Positions 1 to 8,632 are shown, counted from the stretch's first letter. The stretch is 64,000 nt of DNA from AC-38 sp033856025 (GCA_033856025.1 JAWVFQ010000033.1:62001-126000), one strand, 5' to 3'. Program-made: numbers and translations. The notes: generated from the sequence alone by a model not told the origin.

Positions 1-84
1 GCTCGAGCCGCAGGCGGCCAGGATCGATGCGCAGGCCACAACGGAAGCGGTGGAGGCGACGGCGCCTCGGAGTCTCGTCGTCAT
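1..84 (-). CDS. Substrate-binding lipoprotein of an ABC transporter (5' fragment)
   Basis: Only the first 28 codons lie in the window. The ATG at 84 overlaps the permease stop in an ATGA, and an AAAGGA-type ribosome binding site sits about 6 nt upstream. The peptide starts MTTRLRGAVAS and runs through a short hydrophobic stretch to ILAACGSS, a lipoprotein signal peptide with lipobox LAAC. Coupling to a DppC/OppC-type permease makes an extracellular solute-binding protein (family 5, peptide or metal chelate) the most likely identity. That identity is inferred from context, because the mature domain is outside the window. Confidence 0.7.
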   Translation of the reverse strand, partial: MTTRLRGAVASTASVVACASILAACGSS

Positions 85-1061
85 GTGGCGTCCTTTCTGG
101 GATTCAGGGCGTCCTGCAGGCCGTCGCCGACCAGGTTGAAGGCGAGCACGGTGAGGACCAACGCTACGCCCGGGAAGACCATGTACCACCAGGCGGTGTC
201 GAAGATGGAGGTTGCGTCGGCGATCATCTGCCCCCAGCTGGCCTGCGGCGGCTGGACCCCGACGCCGAGGAACGAGAGCGCCGCCTCGAACAGGATGTTC
301 GTGGGCACGATCAGGGTCGTGTAGACGATGATCGGCGCCACCAGGTTGGGCAGGATGTGGCGCGCCATGATGCGTCCGTTCGAGGCGCCGAGCGAGCGCG
401 CCGCCTCGATGAAGTCGCGCTCGCGCAGCGACAGGACCTGACCGCGGATGATCCGCGCGATGTAGGGCCACGTGGCCAGCGCGATCACGAAGATGACGGT
501 GGTCAGGCCGGGCTTGATCAGCCCACCCAGGCAACCGTTGCCCAGTGCGCAGGCCGAGGCCAGGCCGATGCCCAGCAGGAGGATCGGGAACGCGAGCAGC
601 ACGTCCATCAGCCGCGACAGGATCGTGTCCACCCAGCCCCGGTAGAAGCCGGCGGCCATCCCCATCGCCGTCCCGACGACGACCGCGATGCCCGTGGAGA
701 CGAAGGCGACCTCGAGCGAGACGCGCGCGCCGTAGATGACGCGGCTGAACACGTCGCGGCCCAGCTGGTCCACGCCGAACAGGTGCGCTCCGCTCGGGCC
801 GGTGGGCGAGCCGAACTGGTCCAGCGCGGCGGTGGACTGCTGGTCGGGCGGCGGCGCGCCCACGACCTTGACCACCAGCGGCGCGGCGATGGCGACCACG
901 AGCAGCGCGACGATGAAGCCCAGCGCGGCCAGCGCCACCCGGTCCCGGCGCAGACGGCGCCAGAACAGCGACAGCGGCGAGCGCGCCACCAGGGCGGCGT
1001 CCGGGTCCACGAGGGCCGGAAGCTCGAACGAGCCCTCACGGCTGATGTCCACGGAGCTCAA
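81..1061 (-). CDS. ABC transporter permease, DppC/OppC family
   Basis: Inner-membrane subunit of a peptide/nickel-type importer, 326 aa, the usual size. An N-terminal transmembrane segment (about residues 42-65) precedes the linker GVDQLGRDVFSRVIYGARVS typical of DppC proteins. Five further segments follow, with the EAA loop around EAARSLGASNGRIMARHILPN that contacts the ATPase. The start is TTG at 1061, since an in-frame stop lies three codons upstream; a GTG four codons in is the alternative. The gene is first in its operon and divergent from fic, so no DppB partner lies upstream. DppB and the ATPases must lie beyond position 1 or elsewhere. Confidence 0.9.
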   Translation of the reverse strand: MSSVDISREGSFELPALVDPDAALVARSPLSLFWRRLRRDRVALAALGFIVALLVVAIAAPLVVKVVGAPPPDQQSTAALDQFGSPTGPSGAHLFGVDQLGRDVFSRVIYGARVSLEVAFVSTGIAVVVGTAMGMAAGFYRGWVDTILSRLMDVLLAFPILLLGIGLASACALGNGCLGGLIKPGLTTVIFVIALATWPYIARIIRGQVLSLRERDFIEAARSLGASNGRIMARHILPNLVAPIIVYTTLIVPTNILFEAALSFLGVGVQPPQASWGQMIADATSIFDTAWWYMVFPGVALVLTVLAFNLVGDGLQDALNPRKDAT

Positions 1062-1138
1062 CGTCCGTCACTTCGCGCCCCACGCCCCGGCTCCTGCCGC
1101 CCGGAGGGGCAGGCGGAGAGCGCCCTCGCATGCCTGAG

Positions 1139-1207
1139 TAGCGCTAACAGCTGCCATAATGGCGCTAAGTGATGGTGGAAATAGCGCAACTAATGGCGAT
1201 ATAGCGC
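1139..1207 (+). promoter_or_regulatory. Four helically phased TAGCGC repeats in the fic leader
   Basis: TAGCGC occurs at 1139, 1182 and 1202, and TGGCGC at 1160. The spacing is 21, 22 and 20 nt, about two helical turns each. The first copy lies in a perfect TAGCGCTA palindrome and the first two share GCGCTAA. The last copy ends one base before the fic ATG. The 147-nt region between the divergent permease and fic holds nothing else I recognise. An autoregulatory operator is a reasonable inference, because the Fic protein carries a winged-helix-like C-terminus. Confidence 0.5.
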
Positions 1208-1208
1208 G

Positions 1209-2267
1209 ATGCGGAGCTTCATCGACCTGGACGCGACCTTCGGCGGTCAACCCCGCGAGCTCGGGGTACTGCTCGCGCGGATCGACACGGGTCGGGGGCG
1301 CGAACAACTCTTCGAGGATCAGGTGCCGGAGGTTGTACGACAGCTATCGGAGAACGCGCGTATCGCCTCGATCACAGCCTCAAACGCGATCGAGGGCGTC
1401 GTGGTGGAAAGCGAGCGGGCGCTCAAGATCGCCAAGGGGTCTCCGCGGTTTCGCAACCGCAACGAGAAGGAGTTCGCCGGCTATCGCGACGCTATTGACG
1501 AGCTCACGCGACTCACACGCTACGACCCGCTGACCGTCCCGTTCGTCCTGCACCTTCACCGGCTGCTCTTCCAGCACGCCGGGGGCCGTGGCGGTCACCT
1601 CAAGACGGACCAGAACCTCATCGTCTCTTACGAGCATGGCCGCCGTGAGGTGGTATTCGAGCCGCCGCCACCCGAGGAAACCGAGTTCCTGCTCGGAGAG
1701 GCCCTCGCGCGATACACCGAGGCCAAGCGAGTCGAGGTGGCCCATCCACTGGTGCTGACCGGCGCACTCGTGCTCGACGTCCTCGCCATCCACCCGGTCG
1801 CCGACGGGAATGGTCGTCTTGCGCGGCTGCTCACCACGTACGAGCTTCTCGCCTCCGGCTATGGGGTGGCGCGGTACGTGAGCCTCGAGAAGCGGATCTA
1901 CGACTCCAAGAACACCTACTACCAGCGCCTCCGCGAGTCCCAGCAGGGCTGGCATACCGGCGAGCACACGATCTGGCCCTGGATCTCCTACCTCGCCACG
2001 ATCCTGGCCGGGGCGTACGACGACTTCGAGGCGCTGGTCGCGCAGGCGCGCGACACCGTAGGAAGCAAGCAGGATCGCGTCCGCCGGCACGTTCTGGACC
2101 AGGCCCCCGTGGAGTTTCGGCGGCGCGACATCGAACGCGCGCTGCCCGGAGTGAGCGCTGCGACGGTGCGCCTCGTCCTGGAGGAGCTGCAGAGGTCCGG
2201 GCGGATCGAGGTGGACGGCCGCGGTCCGGGCGCGCGATGGAGACGCCTGTCCGGCTCGGACCGATAG
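1209..2267 (+). CDS. Fic family protein (probable AMPylase) with C-terminal winged helix
   Basis: 352 aa. The Fic core motif HPVADGNGR is at residues 195-203; the family consensus is HxFx(D/E)GNGRxxR, and the catalytic histidine is kept. An N-terminal inhibitory motif of the S/T-xxx-E-G type, SNAIEG, sits at 58-63. This is therefore a class II Fic protein that blocks its own ATP site through the glutamate. Residues from about 275 form a helical, winged-helix-like domain. Known relatives transfer AMP to protein hydroxyls; the target here is unknown. Third-position GC is lower than in the housekeeping genes nearby, which suggests acquisition. The gene converges on the next gene with 1 nt between stops. 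Confidence 0.93.
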   Translation: MRSFIDLDATFGGQPRELGVLLARIDTGRGREQLFEDQVPEVVRQLSENARIASITASNAIEGVVVESERALKIAKGSPRFRNRNEKEFAGYRDAIDELTRLTRYDPLTVPFVLHLHRLLFQHAGGRGGHLKTDQNLIVSYEHGRREVVFEPPPPEETEFLLGEALARYTEAKRVEVAHPLVLTGALVLDVLAIHPVADGNGRLARLLTTYELLASGYGVARYVSLEKRIYDSKNTYYQRLRESQQGWHTGEHTIWPWISYLATILAGAYDDFEALVAQARDTVGSKQDRVRRHVLDQAPVEFRRRDIERALPGVSAATVRLVLEELQRSGRIEVDGRGPGARWRRLSGSDR

Positions 2268-2268
2268 C

Positions 2269-2868
2269 TCAGTCGGCCCGCTGCCTTCGTGCGACCTCGA
2301 GCCCGGCGTGCCAGCCCGGCGCGCGACCGCCGCTCGGGGGGTCGATGCCGGTCGTATCCATCCCGCTGCGGGAAATCACCCAGGCGATCACGGCGTTCGA
2401 ATTCCACATCTCGCCCGTCTGGAGCTCGTCGCGGCCCCACACGGGCGTCGGGACCTGCTTGATCAGGCTCAGTACGCGCCGCGCGCAGGCCTCGTCGTCG
2501 CACAGCCGGCGTGGGCTGTCGACCGCTTCGGCGACGTCCGGAATATGACCGTCCCGCCACAGGCGGATCTCGTAGCGAAAGGCCCGAAATCGCGCCGCCG
2601 CGCGGACGCCCACGGGGCCCTGCGCGACGACGCCTCGCCCCGAGCCGCTCAGGTCCGGCACGGGCGTCTGCTCGATGACGAAGGTCGCCTCAGGGACATG
2701 GACCTGAAGCGCCGAGTGGTAGAGATCGCATCTGGGGCGGCGCTGCGCGAGCGCGCTCAGCGCCTCGTAGACACGCCCATTCAGCCTGACGGAGTGACCG
2801 CCGGCGCCGAGCGGCAGCCAGTAGAGGTCCACGGCGGACACGGCGCGCTCCTGCGGATCCTGCGTCAT
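2269..2868 (-). CDS. Conserved hypothetical protein
   Basis: 199 aa, soluble, with no signal peptide or membrane segment. I chose the ATG at 2868 (MTQDPQERAVSAVDLYWLPL). The longer frame would run into the upstream gene and its extra residues are low-complexity. Features include LPLGAGG near the N-terminus, a conserved-looking PVWGRDELGTGEMWNSN-like segment near residue 155 and GGRAPGW near the C-terminus. I recall similar actinobacterial proteins of unknown function but cannot name a domain. It follows the next gene by 13 nt on the same strand, so the two are probably co-transcribed. Confidence 0.7.
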   Translation of the reverse strand: MTQDPQERAVSAVDLYWLPLGAGGHSVRLNGRVYEALSALAQRRPRCDLYHSALQVHVPEATFVIEQTPVPDLSGSGRGVVAQGPVGVRAAARFRAFRYEIRLWRDGHIPDVAEAVDSPRRLCDDEACARRVLSLIKQVPTPVWGRDELQTGEMWNSNAVIAWVISRSGMDTTGIDPPSGGRAPGWHAGLEVARRQRAD

Positions 2869-2881
2869 GCGCGTCGCCCCG

Positions 2882-3589
2882 TCAGGCCGCGATCTCGTGG
2901 ATCGTCGCCTCGAAGAACGGCTGGAACCTCGGCGTCCCGAACCACCATCCGACGGTGATGCGGCTGGGGAGGACGAGGTCGCCGAAACGCCGCTCATCCT
3001 GGACGGACCCACCAAACGGGATGTAACCGAACGCCTTCTGACCGACCTTGCCCCACCGCTGGACGCTGACCGTGCTCACCGCGCCCGCCTCGTCGATCTC
3101 GAGGCGCACCTCGGGCTCCTCCGGCGGGACGCTCAGGCGCGCGACGATGACCGTCGGGCTCTCCGCCTTCCAGGTGACGCCGCGCTCGGGCAGGAGGCTC
3201 GCGGGCACCCAGATGCTCTCCACCGCCGCCCGCCCGGCGGCGGCGCGGGTCGTGTCGTCGTCCTGGGCATGCAGGAACCGCAGGCGCCCGAACAGCCGCC
3301 CCTCCGTGCCGCCGGCCGCGTCGCTGTAGCGGTCCACGACATGGAGGGGCTTGAACGATCCCCACCCGGCGCGCGCCCTCCAGGCAAACGCGTGCCCCGC
3401 GAAGTCCTGCTCCGCGGTGAAGGCGAGCCACGGACCGACCTTGATCCGCCCGGACATCCGCAGCCGCACGGTGTCGCTCAGCCGGGCGCCGGGCGTGATG
3501 GCGTGGGTCAGGTAGCGCCGCACGGGCTCGTCGAGCGCCGCGAGCTTCGCGGGGTCGAACCGCCTGTCTCCGTGGGCGGACGTGGGCAT
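2882..3589 (-). CDS. Uncharacterised protein resembling the DUF6544/DUF6920 type
   Basis: 235 aa from the ATG at 3589 (MPTSAHGDRRFDPAKLAALD). The longer reading frame overlaps the upstream EAL gene and is rejected. It shows the pattern I associate with this DUF group: LDEPVRRYLTHAI near the N-terminus, then alternating beta-rich segments containing RLRMSGRIKVGPWLAFTAEQ, the aromatic stretch FAWRARAG, and a C-terminal PSRITVGWWFGTPRFQPFFE. No catalytic residues can be assigned. It likely forms an operon with the following gene. Family assignment is from memory and is the weak point. Confidence 0.65.
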   Translation of the reverse strand: MPTSAHGDRRFDPAKLAALDEPVRRYLTHAITPGARLSDTVRLRMSGRIKVGPWLAFTAEQDFAGHAFAWRARAGWGSFKPLHVVDRYSDAAGGTEGRLFGRLRFLHAQDDDTTRAAAGRAAVESIWVPASLLPERGVTWKAESPTVIVARLSVPPEEPEVRLEIDEAGAVSTVSVQRWGKVGQKAFGYIPFGGSVQDERRFGDLVLPSRITVGWWFGTPRFQPFFEATIHEIAA

Positions 3590-3663
3590 GGTCGACAGCG
3601 TAGGCGGGCCGACCTCGGCGGGTACGAATCGCAACGCGGTGGCCCGCACCGCTTGGCGACGCT

Positions 3664-5574
3664 CTAGGAAGCCTCGAGCGGCGCTGGGCGTCCGAGGTGG
3701 AACCCTTGCGCAAAGTCGACGCCGTACTCCTCGAGAAGGGCCAGCGTCTCGGCGTCCTCGACGCCCTCGGCAACCGTTTGGCACCCGAAGTCCTTCGCCA
3801 GGCCGACGATCGCGTTCACCAGGTGCTGGTTGGCCTGATTGGTGGTCAGGTCCCGGACGAACTCGATGTCGATCTTCAGATAGCTGACGGGCAGGTTCTT
3901 CAGGTGGGTGAACGTTCCGAATCCCGTACCGAAGTCATCGAGGGCGAGCGGACAGCCAAGCTCGCTCAAACCGCGCGCGAACGCCTCGCACGCCTCAGGG
4001 TTCTCCATGACGGCGGTCTCGGTGATCTCGAAGACGATCTTCGATGGATCGGCGTGCGCATCGCGCAGCTCTTGCTCGATCAGCGGTAGCAGGTCCAGGT
4101 TGCTGATTGACTCCGCCGAGAGGTTCGCCTCCAGGCGTTGACCGCTGGCAGCCAAGCCGACCGCTTGACGAATCACCCAGCGATCGATCTCACCCATCAG
4201 CCCATACTTCTCAGCTACGGGAAGAAAGCTCCCGGGCGGGACGAGGTCGCCGCCCGGCCCGACCATTCGCAGAAGCAGTTCCTGGCTTGGCGGCCCACCC
4301 CTCAGGGGAACGATCGGTTGCGAGTAGAGCACCAACCTGTCTTCGTCGAGTGCGTCCCTGATCCGACCGACCCAGGCGAGCGTGTCCAGCTCGCGCCTGG
4401 CCCGGTCTTCCTCGGCCTGCTCCGCGCTCGTGTCGCGAAACACGACCACGACACCTCGGACCCTCGTCCCGTCCATCAGCGGCGCAGACGAATAGGCGAC
4501 GGGGCAGATCGTGCCGCCCTTGCATGTGAAGACGTCGTGAGCGATGCGGACGCTCCGCCCCTCGGTCCTGACCTTCAGCAGCTCACAATCCGCATGAGGA
4601 TGCGGCGATCCGTCTGCGTTCTGGAAATGGATGGCGGCGTGCATGTCCTTGCCGCGCAGTTCCTCCTCGGTCCAGCCGAGAATCCTCGCGGCCGCGGAGT
4701 TCATGAATGTCACGCGTCCTTCGCCATCGAGCGCGTAGAGCCCCTCCACCATGGTGTCCATCACGGCTGAGAGAAGGTGTTCGGCCTCCTTGCGTTCGGT
4801 GATGTCGACCACGACAACACCGAGTCCGATCACCTCGTCGTCAATGATCACCGGGTAGTAGCTCGCGAGCCAATGACGGCGATCACCCGTTTCACCCCGT
4901 TCACGATCGACCTCGAGGTTCAGCACGGGCTCACCGGTATCAAGCACGCTGCGATACACGGACTCCATCTGCGACCAGACCTCCGGGACCACCTCGGCGA
5001 CGGTGCGCCCGAGCTGGTCCTCCAGCGGAGCCCCGTTCACCTCGGCAAGGGTCTGGTTGATGCGAACGATCCGAAACTCACGATCGACGAAGGCGAAGCC
5101 CACCGGGGCCGTCGACTGGAGCGTCTCAATCAAGATCAGCGACTCCTCCGACCTCCGCATCGCCTCCGCGAGCTCCGTGACGTCCTGAACGGAGCCGATC
5201 AGCCGCGATGGACGACCCTCGCGCTCGTCCGCCACTGCGCCAAAGGAGCGTAGGGACCGCACGCTGCCGTCGGGCCTGGTGATTCGATACGTCACGTCCG
5301 GGAGGACCCCTACAGCTCTCGCCGCCTCCAGCTCCTGCTCCACACGCTCGCGATCCTCAGGATGTGTTCGCCCAACGACGTAATCGGGGGTCGGAGTGAT
5401 CTCCTCTGGCTCCAGGCCCAAGAGACGGAACATGTTGTCCGACCACAGGAGCACGTCCGACTCGAGGTTCCAGTCCCAACTCCCGGTTCGTGCGAGCTGC
5501 TCCGCTCGATCTAGGACAGAACGCTCGGGCGGCGGCCGACGTGCCTCATGCGCGTCGGCGTTGAGCGTTGTCAT
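3664..5574 (-). CDS. Triple-PAS sensor with EAL (c-di-GMP phosphodiesterase) domain
   Basis: 636 aa and cytosolic. Three PAS units lie at about residues 20-135, 145-260 and 265-385, followed by an EAL domain at about 395-632. Key EAL positions are present: QELLLR in place of EALLR (first metal-binding Glu kept), NLSAES, FEITETAV, the loop-6 motif DDFGTGF, the Lys in YLKID, AEGVED and a final QGF. Activity against cyclic di-GMP is therefore likely. There is no GGDEF domain. The first PAS closely resembles that of the next gene upstream (LLWSDNMFRLLGLEP against LLWSDNLFRLFGLEP). The ATG at 5574 is preceded by GGGAGG. Codon use is less GC-biased than in the core genes. Confidence 0.93.
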   Translation of the reverse strand: MTTLNADAHEARRPPPERSVLDRAEQLARTGSWDWNLESDVLLWSDNMFRLLGLEPEEITPTPDYVVGRTHPEDRERVEQELEAARAVGVLPDVTYRITRPDGSVRSLRSFGAVADEREGRPSRLIGSVQDVTELAEAMRRSEESLILIETLQSTAPVGFAFVDREFRIVRINQTLAEVNGAPLEDQLGRTVAEVVPEVWSQMESVYRSVLDTGEPVLNLEVDRERGETGDRRHWLASYYPVIIDDEVIGLGVVVVDITERKEAEHLLSAVMDTMVEGLYALDGEGRVTFMNSAAARILGWTEEELRGKDMHAAIHFQNADGSPHPHADCELLKVRTEGRSVRIAHDVFTCKGGTICPVAYSSAPLMDGTRVRGVVVVFRDTSAEQAEEDRARRELDTLAWVGRIRDALDEDRLVLYSQPIVPLRGGPPSQELLLRMVGPGGDLVPPGSFLPVAEKYGLMGEIDRWVIRQAVGLAASGQRLEANLSAESISNLDLLPLIEQELRDAHADPSKIVFEITETAVMENPEACEAFARGLSELGCPLALDDFGTGFGTFTHLKNLPVSYLKIDIEFVRDLTTNQANQHLVNAIVGLAKDFGCQTVAEGVEDAETLALLEEYGVDFAQGFHLGRPAPLEAS

Positions 5575-5580
5575 AAGCCT

Positions 5581-5597
5581 CCCACTTGAAATGTGGG
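5581..5597. other. Small inverted repeat over the ribosome binding site
   Basis: CCCAC-TTGAAAT-GTGGG is a 5-bp stem with a 7-nt loop. On the minus-strand mRNA of the PAS-EAL gene the 3' arm overlaps the GTGGGAGG ribosome binding site. It could be a small operator or a translation-modulating hairpin, but it is short enough to be chance. Confidence 0.3.
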
Positions 5598-5697
5598 TCC
5601 GGCTTCCGGCCGAACCATGCGGCCCTGCGTACAGCTAAACCGCACTGACCCCCGTTGGCTATCGGCCGACCGGCCGATCTTGGGGCCAATTGGACAA

Positions 5698-6819
5698 CTA
5701 CTCAACCAGCCCCTCTCGCACGGCCTTGGCCACGGCCGCAACACGATCCGGAACCTCGAGCTTGGCGTAGACGTGCTCGAAGTGTGTCTTCACAGTTGAC
5801 CGGCTGATGGTCAACCGGTCGGCAATCTGCGCCGCCGAGTTGCCCCGAGCCGCGAGTTGGAGAACCTCAACCTCGCGGGGCGTCAGCCGAGCGCTCCCAA
5901 GCTCACCCCGGTGGCGCTTGAGGAACTGGCCCAGCTCGTGGCCGATACCGACCAGCGAGCGCATCAGCCGCTCGCTCGGCTCGGCGTACTCGCAGGAGTA
6001 GAGCTCGACCACCGCGAGCACTTCCTCGCCGTCGAGCACGGCGAACGCCACCACCCCACGTAGGCCGGCCGTCTTGGCCTCCTCAGTACGAAGGTAGCCT
6101 TGAAACTCACCGAGATCGTTCAGTGCGATGGGCGTTCCCGATTTCCAAACACTGCCCGGAGGTCCCTGCCCCTGGGCGAGCCGGAGCCCGCGGGTGGCCG
6201 CCTCGAAGTCGCCGGCCTCGTCGAAGTTCCGCTTGCGCCAGAAGACGCGGGCGACCAGCTCCTCGCCGTCTGGCACCCAGAGAACACCGGCGACGCAGTC
6301 CAATGCCTCGGCGAGCCTCCGAAGCAGGTTCTCGACGCCCTTATCGAACGACTCCCACTCGACGATCGCCTCCGAAACGGCGACGAGGGCCGCGATTTCG
6401 CTCTCGGTGCGGCGCTGGTCGGTGACGTCCTGCACCGTGCCCAGGATCTTGTGCGGCTTCCCCGGTCGGTCGATCTCGGCCAGCGTGGAGCGCAGGTGCC
6501 GAATTGAACCGTCAGTGCGGACGATTCGATAATCGAAGCGCTGATACGTGGGCGACCGCCTCACCCGCGCGACCTCCCGGTCCTGCAGCTCCCGATCGTC
6601 GGGATGGGTCATCTCCCGCACCAGTTCGACAGACGGCGTCGTGGATCCCGGCTCTAACCCAAACAGGCGGAACAGGTTGTCGGACCAGAGGAGCTCGCCG
6701 GTTTCAGGCGTCCACTGCCAGCTCCCGATCTGCGCGACGCGCTCAGCCGATTCCAACAGCGCCCTCTGATCGTCGGATCGAGACGAAGCCCGCGACGAGC
6801 CTTTACCGCTCGATTCCAT
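5698..6819 (-). CDS. PAS-GAF sensor with LuxR-type DNA-binding domain
   Basis: 373 aa. PAS is at about residues 20-135, GAF at about 150-290 and a LuxR/GerE helix-turn-helix at about 310-373 (LTPREVEVLQLAARGNSAAQ, then STVKTHFEHVYAKLEV). It is a one-component transcription factor that senses a ligand or redox state through PAS/GAF, with no receiver domain. I use the ATG at 6819, which has a good GGAGG 7 nt upstream. The longer frame would run antisense through the tRNA gene. It lies 123 nt upstream of the PAS-EAL gene on the same strand; shared PAS sequence suggests a duplicated sensory module. Confidence 0.92.
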   Translation of the reverse strand: MESSGKGSSRASSRSDDQRALLESAERVAQIGSWQWTPETGELLWSDNLFRLFGLEPGSTTPSVELVREMTHPDDRELQDREVARVRRSPTYQRFDYRIVRTDGSIRHLRSTLAEIDRPGKPHKILGTVQDVTDQRRTESEIAALVAVSEAIVEWESFDKGVENLLRRLAEALDCVAGVLWVPDGEELVARVFWRKRNFDEAGDFEAATRGLRLAQGQGPPGSVWKSGTPIALNDLGEFQGYLRTEEAKTAGLRGVVAFAVLDGEEVLAVVELYSCEYAEPSERLMRSLVGIGHELGQFLKRHRGELGSARLTPREVEVLQLAARGNSAAQIADRLTISRSTVKTHFEHVYAKLEVPDRVAAVAKAVREGLVE

Positions 6820-6953
6820 GGCACACCCTCCAATTTCCGGACCGCCCGCCAGCTTTGCACAACGGGATTGACCGAGCCGCCCATCGATGAGCGGGGGGCG
6901 GACTGGCCGGCGGTACGATTGCCCGCGGCTCCTTCCCCGGTGCAGAGCCACGA

Positions 6954-7027
<74 letters not shown>

Positions 7028-7028
7028 C

Positions 7029-7622
7029 TTGACTGCGGGGCGTTGTGTGTCGGTGTGGCTCGCGGTGGCGGGAGCCGCCGGGCTGGCCGCGTGCGGCGGG
7101 GGCTCACCGAGCCGGGACCCCGGACAGCCCGAGGAGCGCGCGGACCCGCGTGGGGCGCTTCCCGCGGGCTGGACTCGCGTGGTGAACCCCCGGGCCGGGT
7201 TCTCGCTGGGCATCCCCCCGGGGTGGACGGCGAGCGGCGCGCGCGGGGCCACGCTGGTGCGCTCGGGCGACCGGCTGCTCGCGGTGAGCATCACCGCGGA
7301 CCGCAGTCCCGAGGGGCGCGAGCTGCCGCCCGAGCTCTACGTGCGGCGCATCGCGCGGGGCCTGGCGGGCTATCGCGGCCTGCGCACCGGGCGGCCGCGG
7401 CCGGTGCGCGGCGGGCGCTACCCGGGCGCGCTGGTGGACGCCACGGGCACGTTCGCGCGCACGCGCGTGCGCCAGGCCATCCGCGTGATCGCGCTGCGCC
7501 GCCGCGGGCAGGTCACGTACTCGCTCCTCTTCTTCCGCACCGCCCGCGCGCCCGCGCGCCTCTACGGCGCCGCGATGGCGGGGATGGTGCGCACGTTCCG
7601 CGGCGCGCCGCCGCAGGTCTAG
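7029..7622 (+). CDS. Putative lipoprotein, PsbP/LpqN-like
   Basis: 197 aa if started at TTG 7029, only 2 nt after the tRNA; GTG 7047 is the alternative. The TTG start keeps an Arg before the hydrophobic stretch, as a lipoprotein signal peptide needs. Lipobox LAAC puts the lipidated Cys at residue 22, followed by a Gly/Ser linker. The mature part (GWTRVVNPRAGFSLGIPPGW, then a long beta-rich segment ending MAGMVRTF) resembles small actinobacterial lipoproteins of the PsbP-like fold. Function is unknown. It overlaps the 3' end of pyrE by 4 nt, tail to tail. Confidence 0.75.
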   Translation: MTAGRCVSVWLAVAGAAGLAACGGGSPSRDPGQPEERADPRGALPAGWTRVVNPRAGFSLGIPPGWTASGARGATLVRSGDRLLAVSITADRSPEGRELPPELYVRRIARGLAGYRGLRTGRPRPVRGGRYPGALVDATGTFARTRVRQAIRVIALRRRGQVTYSLLFFRTARAPARLYGAAMAGMVRTFRGAPPQV

Positions 7623-8182
7623 GCGCGGTCCGGGCGGTCCGGGTAGACGTCGTCGATCGTGGCCAGGGCGTCGTAGGGAGCGCCGGCGGCCTGGGCGATC
7701 CGCTCGCCGCCCCCGGCCAGGCGGTCGAGCACGGCGACGACGCCGCAGACCTCCAGGCCGGCCTCCTGGACCGCCTCGATGGCGCGCAGCGTCGAGCCGC
7801 CCGTCGTGACGACGTCCTCGACGATCAGGCAGCGGTCGCCCGGGTCGAGGTCGGGGCCCTCGATGCGCCGCTGGAGCCCGTGCGCCTTGGCCTCCTTGCG
7901 CACGAAGAACGCCTTGGCGTCGGCGCCGCCGGCCAGCGCGGCGCACGCGATCGGGTCGGCGCCCATGGTCAGGCCGCCCACCGCGGTCGCGCCGCGCGCG
8001 GCCGCGCGCTCGGCCACCAGCTCCGACAGCGCGCGGAAGCCCTCGGGGCGCAGGATCGCGCGCTTGGCGTCCACGTAGTACTGCGCGACGGCCCCGCTGG
8101 TCAGCGTCACCTCGCCCACGACGAGGGCGTGGTCGCGCAGGGCGCGCACCAGGCGGTCGCGTGCGTCGGTCAAGGCGGTCAT
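7619..8182 (-). CDS. pyrE: Orotate phosphoribosyltransferase
   Basis: Converts orotate and PRPP to orotidine 5'-phosphate in de novo pyrimidine synthesis. 187 aa. The PRPP-binding signature is CLIVEDVVTTGGST near residues 119-132. The flexible-loop lysines lie in RKEAKAHGLQRR, and the N-terminal TLTSGAVAQYYVDAKRAILR is typical of PyrE. The ATG at 8182 lies only 11 nt from the divergent small membrane protein gene. No other pyrimidine gene is near. Confidence 0.95.
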   Translation of the reverse strand: MTALTDARDRLVRALRDHALVVGEVTLTSGAVAQYYVDAKRAILRPEGFRALSELVAERAAARGATAVGGLTMGADPIACAALAGGADAKAFFVRKEAKAHGLQRRIEGPDLDPGDRCLIVEDVVTTGGSTLRAIEAVQEAGLEVCGVVAVLDRLAGGGERIAQAAGAPYDALATIDDVYPDRPDRA

Positions 8183-8193
8183 CGCGGGTGCCG

Positions 8194-8619
8194 ATGGTAT
8201 GCGCGATGGTCGTCGGGATCCTTCGTGGTGTCGCCGTGATAGCGAGCGCCGTCATCGCGCTCAGCTTCGTGCTGTTCGCGGTCGAGGAGGGGCACCACGC
8301 CTCCGAGCGCCAGCGCAGCGCGGTCGTCGACCCCGGACCGGACCAGGAGCGCGCCCGCGCCGCCGGCCACACCACCGCCCGCGAGGCGGTCGACGACGCC
8401 AACGACGTCCTGCTGCGCCCGTTCGCGGGGATCGTGCACACGCGCAGCGGCTGGGCCAACCGCGGCGTCCCCGCCTTCTTCGGCCTGCTGGTCTACGGCT
8501 TCGGCTTCGCCTTCCTGGCGCGCCTCATCGACGTGCGCTCGCACACCCTCGTGCGCCACCACGCCCCGCCGCCGCCGCCGGCCCCCGCCGGGTCCGCTCC
8601 CCCGCCCGGCAAGGCCTAG
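8194..8619 (+). CDS. Small two-segment membrane protein
   Basis: 141 aa from ATG 8194; ATG 8206 is equally possible and neither has a clear ribosome binding site, so leaderless translation is likely. Transmembrane segments lie at about residues 8-28 and 90-112, separated by a charged, probably extracytoplasmic loop. The C-terminus is Pro/Ala-rich (PPPPPAPAGSAPPPGKA). No family recognised. The palindromic element at 8633-8730 follows its stop by 13 nt and would form its 3' untranslated region. Confidence 0.6.
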   Translation: MVCAMVVGILRGVAVIASAVIALSFVLFAVEEGHHASERQRSAVVDPGPDQERARAAGHTTAREAVDDANDVLLRPFAGIVHTRSGWANRGVPAFFGLLVYGFGFAFLARLIDVRSHTLVRHHAPPPPPAPAGSAPPPGKA

Positions 8620-8632
8620 ACAGACCACTGGT

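Noticed and set aside
27..1172. A 381-codon plus-strand frame opposite the DppC permease
   Set aside because: Its translation is Arg/Asp/Gln-rich low complexity typical of antisense shadow, while the opposite strand encodes a clear permease.
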